Source: Patiria miniata (lineage: Eukaryota; Echinodermata; Asteroidea; Valvatida; Asterinidae). From it: a DNA stretch of 64,000 nucleotides. The position numbers and the translations under genes were made by a program. Shown one piece after another: positions 55,667-64,000 of this stretch. The notes under the pieces are model-generated. The model made no database searches. It was not told where the DNA came from and was given only the letters and a program-made list of their open reading frames with translations. How positions within the stretch are numbered: position 1 is the stretch's first letter; each line of letters opens with the position of its first letter. The stretch is from the NCBI RefSeq assembly GCF_015706575.1, contig NW_024037072.1, forward strand, positions 28,149,162-28,213,161. The letters run 5' to 3'.

Positions 55667-55687
55667 CTTAAGTGTAGGCTCTGTCTA

Positions 55688-58505
55688 AAAAAAAAAAAAC
55701 AGAGAAAGGGAACATTTTGTATGCAATGAAAGAAAAAATATTGAAAAAATTTTGGGTCATGGATTGGGGGGAGGGGTTGCCAGGCTGTGTTCATGATGGG
55801 ACTGTGGAGTGCTGGGCAGGGGTCAGTCTGAGTTTTGTGGGTGAGGGCAGGGATTTTCTAGGCCAAGTTTGGTTGGTGCATGTACATGTACAGTTGTGTA
55901 TAAATGTACATTGTAGGTGCCCTAGGTTGGTCGCTGAGGTACATGTGTGTAAATTGGTGAGACCAGAGTTGCTTGTTGTGCTGAGGAGGGTACACATGTA
56001 TGTTGAGGTTGTTTGTGCTTTCCCTTTTTCTGACATTTGTAAAGAAGCAGTAACAGCGTTATTTTCATGACTTGAAGTGACCCAACAGGATATGGCCCAA
56101 ACTTTCGGAGGTGGGGATGCCACTTGCTGGGCTGGATATCTCTGCAGTGGGGCTAGGGAATGATGGGCATTACTGGATATGATTCAGTACAATCCACTTC
56201 GGTTATGTGGGTGTATTTTGTGGTACATGTATTGAAACTTTTTGTAATAACTTCATTGACAGTCAGTCAATGCAACTATATTAAAATCACTTGATTTTTG
56301 GAAACAAGAAACATTTCAAATATTCATTGAAAAAAACATTGAAACAAACTGAACAATTTAAGGATTTCATCTCTCCTCCTCCCAAAAAATAAAAGAACCC
56401 TCAGGCATTCAAGTAAACTTCCAATACTTTAAGTGCATGCCAGACAAATAGAATGCAGCATAGTGCTATTACCCATCTGGTACAATTGTGGTCCGAAAAT
56501 TTGGGACTCTCAATACTGCGTAGTGTCCCAAAACTTAAGGCATTGAAAACATGCAATACAAGAAAATAGACTAGCACATGAAACAACCAGTCCAACACCG
56601 CTTCAGTACTGCATCAAACAACTGTCTGCTGACTATGCCAAAAGAAATATCCAGAATGTCGGGTACTAGGTCACTATCTATACACATTTCTCCATAGTCA
56701 GGCACCAGACTAATGACACTGAATGAAGAAGCCAGTCTTGTCAAACAGTTGGCCCATGGATGGACATGTAGTCTAGTCTTTAACCTCATTTTGAAATCAC
56801 TTGACTTCCCTCTCTTGAGAAAGCCACTGCCAAATATTGACGAAAAGTCTCCTTTAAAAATTGACTTTGAGTCTTTAAACTTGGTTGGTGAAATACTGAG
56901 GACCATTTCTTTGCCCAATGACAGTTTTGGAGAAACTTGTTGGCTGAAGAGTGAGTAAACCTGGCTTCTATCTTATTTTTCATCGTTTTGAACACTTAAG
57001 GTCCCAGTCTGGTACATTTGTATAATTATAAATGATAATAATTGTATGTACATGTGCGAACCTTTTTTACTGTTAATATTTAGTTGTATATTTTGAAGTA
57101 ATATTTAATGGTATTTAATAAAGTAAGATAGATAGAACATAGCATACATGTACATGTATCTTAAGTAGAATTGTATAATTCTAAATGAAATGGATATTTA
57201 TTTATGATCAGAACTTTTTTTATCTTCCAATGGTTTTTTTTCAGTGTGCAAACCTTTTCTAATTATTAATATTTAGTGATAGGCCTATATTTTAATTATT
57301 CACGAGGCACAAATAATATGCCTTCTGCTTCTGCTTGTACACTGTACATGTTGCGCCGAAACTACGAATCAACGGAATTGTAAATACGGTGCGCTGAAAC
57401 TAGGAATCTCAATTTCGTTATCGTATTTGTAAATCCGCTAACTGTGTTGTCTCGCTCACGAACAGCATGGTGCGGCCAGAAAACAAGATTATTTTCATCA
57501 TTATTTATGAAGTGAAGGGCCCAAAAAATAAAATCTCAGGTGTTAAGGAATTTTCGGTAGATGGGTCAAGTAAAACTACGCTGAGACCGAGTGATCACAC
57601 AGAGTAACGAACAGAGATGGCCAACTCACTAGACCGCCACGGTGGACTAGACTTGCTGCCAGTCTCTCTAGTCCACGTTTAAAAAGATAGAGGGCTCCAA
57701 AGGGGAGATGAAATCAATAGGCTACAGTTAAAGATTTTTCCCTTTCACTCAATGGTTTCATTCTTTGCATTGCGTTTCCAAACGAGCTGGTTTGTTTTGT
57801 ATTTTTCTCACTGACTGTCTAAGTATTCAAATAAATTTCAAAATATGAGCCAAGAAGTGAAAATGTCTTAATGTTTTTATTGCTTTTTTCCCCCTATTAT
57901 TTATGACTACCGATTAATGGGCACCTTTTAAAAACAGTGTTCCCAAGATAATCACAATAAATATTTTTGAGGGAAATTTGGGGCTAAAATGACGATGACA
58001 GCGCGACGACAACACGCGACCTGAAAATAAGATGGCGATCACCGCGCAATGTACCATGAGCACACACGGCGCGCTGAATCTCAAGACACAAACCGCGCAG
58101 GAAAATTGTGATTTCTACCCCAAGAATCTGTTCAAAATTGCAAAACGAGTGTCATTAGAATTGAGAAAAGTCTGTTTTTTATTGTAAAGCCAAAGGACAA
58201 AAGGTGATTTTTGAGCAATAAAAAAACATTTTTGATGCAAATTTGATCGAAACAAAACAGGGGCCCTACACTTCACGATCGCCGTTGGGTCACTGAAGGA
58301 GTGAAGCCATGGAAAAATAAGCGATGGTCAGATATGGGATTACATGATTCATTGATTGGGAATCTTTCCCGAAAAATGTTGAAATGACTTGAATCTGGGA
58401 CATTTAAACTCACTAAGTAATTACTTTAGGATAAGAATTTAGATTGAGAGAAACATTTCCAATTTTGTTAGAAAACACTGAAACTACACTCGACTTTCAT
58501 ATAGA
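55688..58505. other. Upstream of the myristoylated-protein gene: no gene supported
   Basis: Mostly A/T-rich. A CpG-bearing patch at about 57960-58110 and a near-direct repeat at 57351-57416 (GCGC-GAAACTA-GAATC) could be promoter sequence or a decayed repeat. The earlier 5' exon of the gene may lie here, but I cannot place it. Confidence 0.35.
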
Positions 58506-59477
58506 TGTTGTGCCCATTCTTGAAAATCACGCATTCTCGAGAATGGGTGTGCACATTCTTGAGAATGTGCAACTGGATCCTTGCTCAATCTTGGCAAAAA
58601 ATAACTCTTCCAGATTGAGCGCACATTCTTGAGAATGCGCGACAAGATAACGGTCTTGTCAATGCCGAGCACCGGCTGCGCTTGGCAAGTCTAGCTGAAT
58701 CCTCGTTCACTGATTCTTAATAATTATACTGTTGCAACGCAAGGCGCTGAAAAGTACATGTAGAGTGGATATGAAAAGTATACGCGTATTGGGGGAGGGG
58801 CAGGGGAAAAAAATAAGAATAAATAAGAAAGAATTCAGATTTTTGGGATAATAAAAGAGGGGGGGGGGGACGTAAGAATGAAGAATGTGAAGAATGAGAA
58901 TGAATACTGCGACATACCATAGTGCTAATGCTATTTCCCATTTAAATTGCCACCAATTTATTGTTCACACCCCACCATAACGTCGCAGAGCTGGATTCTA
59001 TCTAGTCAAAAGAGCAATTTTGGCAGCTTCTGGACATCGTTTTTTTTCGTGGCATGCATATGATACATACAGGGACTTGTACTTGTCTAGCCTAAACAAA
59101 GCACTTCCCAGACTAGTTCCCAGTCCTCCGTTATTACAAAACTTCCCATAAGTAGGCAGGAAAAAGCAATAATAACAGGTTTAATATGATTCAAATTATC
59201 GTAGTTATACGAGTACAGAAGCATAGAACATTTTCTTTCCTCTTTATATGAATTGTTTCCCTTTTAACCGCTATACAATTCATTTAACATAATTATGTCG
59301 TGCAATGTTTGTTAAGACTGGGCAAAATTCATAAATTGTGCACGTGATATTCCCACCCAATCTTAAGAATGAGCGCTCATTCTTAAGAACGCGTGCTCGT
59401 TCTTAAGAATGGGCGCTCATTCTTAAGAATGCGCGCCCATTCTCGAGAATGCGTGATTTTCAAGAATGGGCACAACA
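58506..59477. mobile_element. Inverted-repeat element with CATTCTTAAGAATG palindromes
   Basis: 42-bp inverted ends (TGTTGTGCCCATTCTTG... and its complement). Clusters of CATTCTTGAGAATG / CATTCTTAAGAATG at 58547-58640 and 59360-59450. The middle has no coding frame. Confidence 0.7.
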
Positions 59478-59551
59478 TAGACAAAACAATGATAGGCTTT
59501 AAATAGTATATGTACAATTCGAATTGGCGTATGTATGGCCGCTTTCGAGTC

Positions 59552-59690
59552 AACTCGTACCTTGGGCAACTCGTACCTTGGACAACTCGTGCCTTGGACA
59601 ACTCGTACCTTGGACATCTCGTACCTTGGACAACTCGTACCTTGGACGACTCGTACCTTCAATTAAGACGACTCGTACCATCAGAATAAA
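59552..59690 (+). repeat. 15-bp minisatellite, left block
   Basis: Unit ACTCGTACCTTGGAC, about 9 units, ending in variant copies. Confidence 0.85.
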
Positions 59691-60459
59691 AAGTAGAGTA
59701 CGTGCGTAACATGACTCCGAAACGATACGATTCTGTTCAAGCCAAAGTTAATTTTTATCCCACAGAACCACATTCAATATCTAATGGCTTTGCCAGGCAG
59801 CGTGATTTTCCGCGTTGGGCCTGCCGCAGGCATGGCAGGGCAACGAAATTGACTGCCGGGCCGGCCTCCGAGGGCGCGAGCAGCGGTCGGTCGTGCGCGG
59901 TACCGATGCCGGTGACTCGGAAGCGGCCGGCCTGCGCGGCGCGCGCGGCATCGCCATTCTGTTTTTAATGGAATTACATGTACTTGTACATTCCTTGTGC
60001 ATATTCAACGTTTGATTCGGTAGCTAAGATAACTTGTGAAATAAATTTTAATATACTTTTTTTTTTTCTTTTTAGGTTCTGGATTTGGCAAGGACCAGAT
60101 GACATCGACAGTTTATTCTTTTAGTTTATTCTTTTAGTGTATGAATTTAAATTGTTATCTAAATTTAAATCATTACATTTTCTTTCTTTTCTTTCTCATC
60201 TATAGAAGCGTCGCTCATCTATTGAATTTTACAGTGGAGAAACTTCAGATGCGGATTTGATGTGCTTTAATTATGCAATACAGCCTAACCACCTTAACTT
60301 CCTGTTTCCAGGGCGAGCTTTATTAAACTAAAAATAAATTCCTCTTTTGGGGGGAAAGAGAGCCCATACCAAAAAGATATTCGCTTTTATTTTAATAAGC
60401 AGTCCACTTTCAATGAGTTACGGTCCACTTTATTCAGCCTCGGATCATTATCCTGACTG

Positions 60460-60618
60460 ACGGTACGACTTGACTTACGCGTGATGGTACGAGTCGTCTT
60501 AACTGAAGGTACGACTTGCCGAAGGTACGAGTTGTCCAAGGTACGACTCGGTATAATGACGTCGAGTTGAAGGTACGAGTTGTCCAAGGTACGAGTTGCC
60601 CAAGGTACGAGATGACCT
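60460..60618 (-). repeat. 15-bp minisatellite, right block (inverted)
   Basis: The same unit as GTCCAAGGTACGAGT on the + strand, more diverged, about 770 bases from the left block. Confidence 0.8.
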
Positions 60619-60793
60619 GTTACCGCGATTACCGTATGGCCGATGGGTACTTGGTGTCGAAAACACACGAACTTACCATTTTCACCCACGCTGCACTGTC
60701 TGTCGTCTAGCCACATTAAATTTGATGCCTCGTCTTCGACTTGTTTCCACTGCAAATAACCCAATCTATACGCTTTGAATTAATCTCTCTTTA

Positions 60794-62065
60794 TAGTCAG
60801 GTGGCTTAGATCTAATTTTCGTCAAGATCGTGACCGACTGGTCCAAAGCACCAAACTTGGCAGATAGATTCTTATAGCCCTAGAGAAGATATTTAGAAGG
60901 GGTGACACCTGAAATTATTTTGGGAAGGGTGCCTTATTTGCATAAATCGTTAATCCCTGACGTGTAATATATTTATTCCCATATTTGGGTATATTTCCAT
61001 TTTTTTATTTTTTGGAAAAGTGTATTTTGGGGATTCTACTTACTTATCTTTACTTAAATAACATTTTCCAAAGCATATAAGTGACTGAATAATTATGAGG
61101 ACATAGTAACGATCCAAAATGGCTACTATTATGACCTAAAATTGCGCGCATTTACCTTGTCTCCAGATATCATCAATTAGTCTTGCCAAACATTAGCATT
61201 GATGAACTTCAAATTCACCAAGTAGCTTACTGGTACAGCTACCCTATTAAAACCTTATGCAAAATCATGTGAACTATGATAACATTGTGATATTAAGCCC
61301 AGAAAACAAAAACTGGGGAAAAACGAGGTGTCCATAAATTAGGCTAACAAGTAGGTGAATGGTTGCCTAACATGGAACACTGGAACAAGTTCAAGAAAAT
61401 TCCCCTAATTATTGTTGAGAAAACGTTTTGGCGTAGACAAAATTATTGTAAACAACAATAATCTCTTATTTAGGGGGATTTTGTTGAACTTGTTTAAGTT
61501 CCCACGTTACCCTTCCCGTACTAGCCCAATTTACGGACACCACATTGTCTCCCCTTTTTTGGTCTTTTGGGCTAAGCATCAAAATGTTATCAATTTTCAC
61601 TTGATTTCCCACTTATTTTTGTTAGGGTAACTATGCCAGTAAGTAACTTTGTTAATTTGAAGCTCATCAATACCCACGTTTGGCTAGACTAGTTGATGAT
61701 ATCTGAGGAAAAGGTAAATGCGCGTAACTTTAGGGTAAAATAGTAGCAATTGTGGTTCTTTACTATGTCCTCCTAATTATTCAGTCACTTATATGTTTTA
61801 CAAAATGTTATTGAAGTAAGAATATGCAAGTAGAATCACCAAAATACACTTTTCAAAAAAATAAAAAAATTAAAATATACCCAAATATGGGAATAAATAT
61901 ATTACACGGCAGGGATTAACGATTTATGCAAATTAGGCACCCTTCCCAAAAGAATTTCAGGTGTCACCCCTTCTAAATATCTTCTCTAGGGCTATAAGAA
62001 TCTATCTGCCAAGTTTGGTGCTTTGGACCAGTCGGTCACGATTCCGACCATATGCCACCTGACTA
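60794..62065. mobile_element. 1.27-kb foldback element
   Basis: Two arms of about 610 bp run from TAGTCAGGTGGC to GCCACCTGACTA with only scattered mismatches; the centre lies near 61420-61450. No open frame of note and no recognised family. Confidence 0.85.
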
Positions 62066-62319
62066 TTAACAGATAAACTTTGTAAAAAGCCCCACATGCT
62101 CTATGCACAGCCACCGGTGCAGGTGAAGGTCTCTAAAAAGAATACTTTCAATGCCTTCTAAATAATTTCACGTCCACTTCAACAATACACACGGTTTTGT
62201 TTTTTTACGTTTTACAACAGCGCTATACGATGGTATGCATGCATCATTGGTTTCTTTTGTATGCATCGAGGTCGGTTACCCGTGATAGCTTTTTCTCCGC
62301 ACGATATTGTATGATGACT

Positions 62320-62420
62320 CAAGTAGTGTAGACTGCGTATTTGACCCTGGTTTTTTGTGGAGGATCATGATCCTCATCGAGGATCATATCGGTAACCCCG
62401 ACGAGGATCATCAGAGGGGA
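62320..62420 (+). repeat. GAGGATCATGATCCTC palindromic repeats
   Basis: GAGGATCAT occurs four times, once as a perfect palindrome. Confidence 0.5.
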
Positions 62421-63746
62421 TGTGGCTGTGGGGAGGTGACGTCACGGATCGATAGACAAATCGATAATGAGGTGGAGATAAGGGTTTAATGAGGATTAAA
62501 GCGTTTGCAGACAAAAGTATAATAAAATGGTATGCGGAGGATCAGGATAGCGTATCGAGACACTGTGTGTGAATGTGGACGAAACAATATTTTAACCCAA
62601 TTCGTGGATGAAGGCGAGTATCGATAAACACAGTTCTCAATATACATGTACTATCATCAATTGAACTCTTTTTGTATTTATTTATTCGTTATTTTTTTTT
62701 TTTTTTATAAATATATTTGTACGTATAGCATATTTTTTTTTTCTGCACAAAACAAAACAAAAGTAGGGTTTTAGAAGAGACAAACAATAACATTGAAGTA
62801 GCACACATCGAGACGTACTAAAATTACAAAAAAGTGCACACAGAACACGGACACGAACAATAATATCAAAATACACTTAAAACATAAAATAAAATCAAAC
62901 GCGCGCACTTTTCAAACGAATCTAAAAACGTAACTAGAACAGTCATCCATCTGCAGACACAAAAGGACTGAAACTGAATATTAAAAGCCACGTATATAAG
63001 CGTTATATCCTTTAACAATAAAAATACACACAACTTAATAAAAGACGACTCGGGGTGCCTAAAACCAACCGGAACTCACCAGAACATTCCTTAAGTGGTC
63101 AACGGGCGATATACAGTTTTCAAGTATTTTATTCGTAACCACTGCAATCAGTAAAACATGCGTGTAATTACAATCAATGCTTAATTTACTATGAACAATA
63201 TTAGTAAAAGAAAACAAATCATTATAAAAACAATAATAATGATAATAATAATAAATAAAGATACAAATTAAAAAAAAAAATTAATAAATAAATAAAACAA
63301 AACAAAAACAATTAAAAAAAAAGAAAAAGAAAAGAAAAGGAAAAGTATTAAAAGAATGCTAAAATAATTAAATGTACACCCATTGTCAATTAATTCGGTT
63401 AAGTTCGCAGATAATTAACATATGATGAAATAGCCAGCAAATTTCGTTTATGATCTGTAGCTTTATTTATATAGTCAGTCTGTCCTTTAGTTAGAACAAC
63501 GACAACAACAATAATAATACTGAAGAAGGTACTTTACCATCCCGCCCAAACACATTAAACGCGTATTTGCTCATCAACTCTTGCGAATGAATCGTACTTT
63601 GTTGTTTGTTCATTACATTACTTTAAAATACAAAATAGGCTACCTTAGGTCTTAAAGATCTTCCGTGTAAGTTACGACCATAGCATATATGGGGACGAAA
63701 TAATACCGTATCACAATGGCCTTTGTATTTGGATGGGGAATCCCTA
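62421..63746. other. A/T-rich region without gene
   Basis: Simple A-rich and AAT-type sequence, especially 63230-63370; no exon signal found. Confidence 0.5.
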
Positions 63747-63967
63747 TGACGTCACACTGATGAGTCATCGATGGACGGCAAACAGAATGACCAGTCCAGA
63801 CTTGTCCGGTCGTCGAGTCCGAATTCGCGGTGTTTTTAAATATCTCCATGTACACAGCCTCCAGTGCCAGTGACGTCACAGTGATGATTCAGAGATGGAC
63901 GACAAACAGGCTGACCAGTCCAGACTTGTCCGGTCGTCAAGTCCGAATTCGCGGAGTTTTTAAATAC
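63747..63967 (+). repeat. Tandem duplication, 124-bp period
   Basis: TGACGTCACACTGATGA and TGACGTCACAGTGATGA start the two units, which share CCAGTCCAGACTTGTCCGGT and an AATTCGCGG block. Confidence 0.8.
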
Positions 63968-64000
63968 ATGTACATGTACATGTATCTTCATGCACACACG

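Larger units (their letters stand above)
55539..55684 (-). other. Exon with 5' UTR of the myristoylated-protein gene
   Basis: The exon limits are set by the polypyrimidine acceptor (T run then TAG|ACAG) and the GTAAGA donor. Confidence 0.55.

Overview
This is animal nuclear DNA. It has split genes with GT-AG introns of about 0.3-5.5 kb, about 39-40% G+C by eye, and many short inverted-repeat (MITE-like) elements. Two of its three genes are recognisable. The frequent TACATGTA words, the MITE-rich introns and the ARID4/RBM34 pairing suggest a marine invertebrate, most likely an invertebrate deuterostome such as an echinoderm. The taxon is an inference, not something the sequence proves.

Left part (389-20718, + strand): 17 exons of a single ARID4 (RBBP1/ARID4A-ARID4B) homologue, all but the N-terminal exon(s), which lie before the window. 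The exons join in one frame for 1465 codons plus a stop. They encode, in order, a partial hybrid Tudor domain, RBB1NT, ARID, a chromo barrel, a long Lys/Glu-rich tail and a conserved C-terminal helix. A 3' UTR of about 4.5 kb probably follows. The introns hold a large load of foldback and MITE insertions.

Middle (27406-40051, - strand): a complete 10-exon RBM34 gene (418 codons; nucleolar two-RRM protein, Nop12 relative) converging on ARID4. ARID4B and RBM34 are also neighbours in human, so this looks like retained ancient microsynteny. The space upstream (40.1-51.5 kb) is a repeat-rich intergenic region with a composite inverted-repeat cluster at 40.5-42.6 kb.

Right part: a third gene on the - strand (51539-55622 coding) encodes a 457-aa, mostly disordered protein with a textbook N-myristoylation start. 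I do not recognise it. The last 8 kb (55.7-64 kb) has no gene I can support. It holds a 1.27 kb near-palindrome, inverted minisatellites and an array of CATTCTTAAGAATG palindromes.

ARID4 acts in SIN3-HDAC corepressor complexes on chromatin and RBM34 in ribosome assembly; nothing here shows that they act together. The most unusual signals are in the repeats. One is a hairpin-plus-tail element whose two arms change together from copy to copy. A second is a foldback element with a 10-bp target duplication starting at intron position +5. A third is a TTAA element nested in another repeat whose empty site survives elsewhere in the window.
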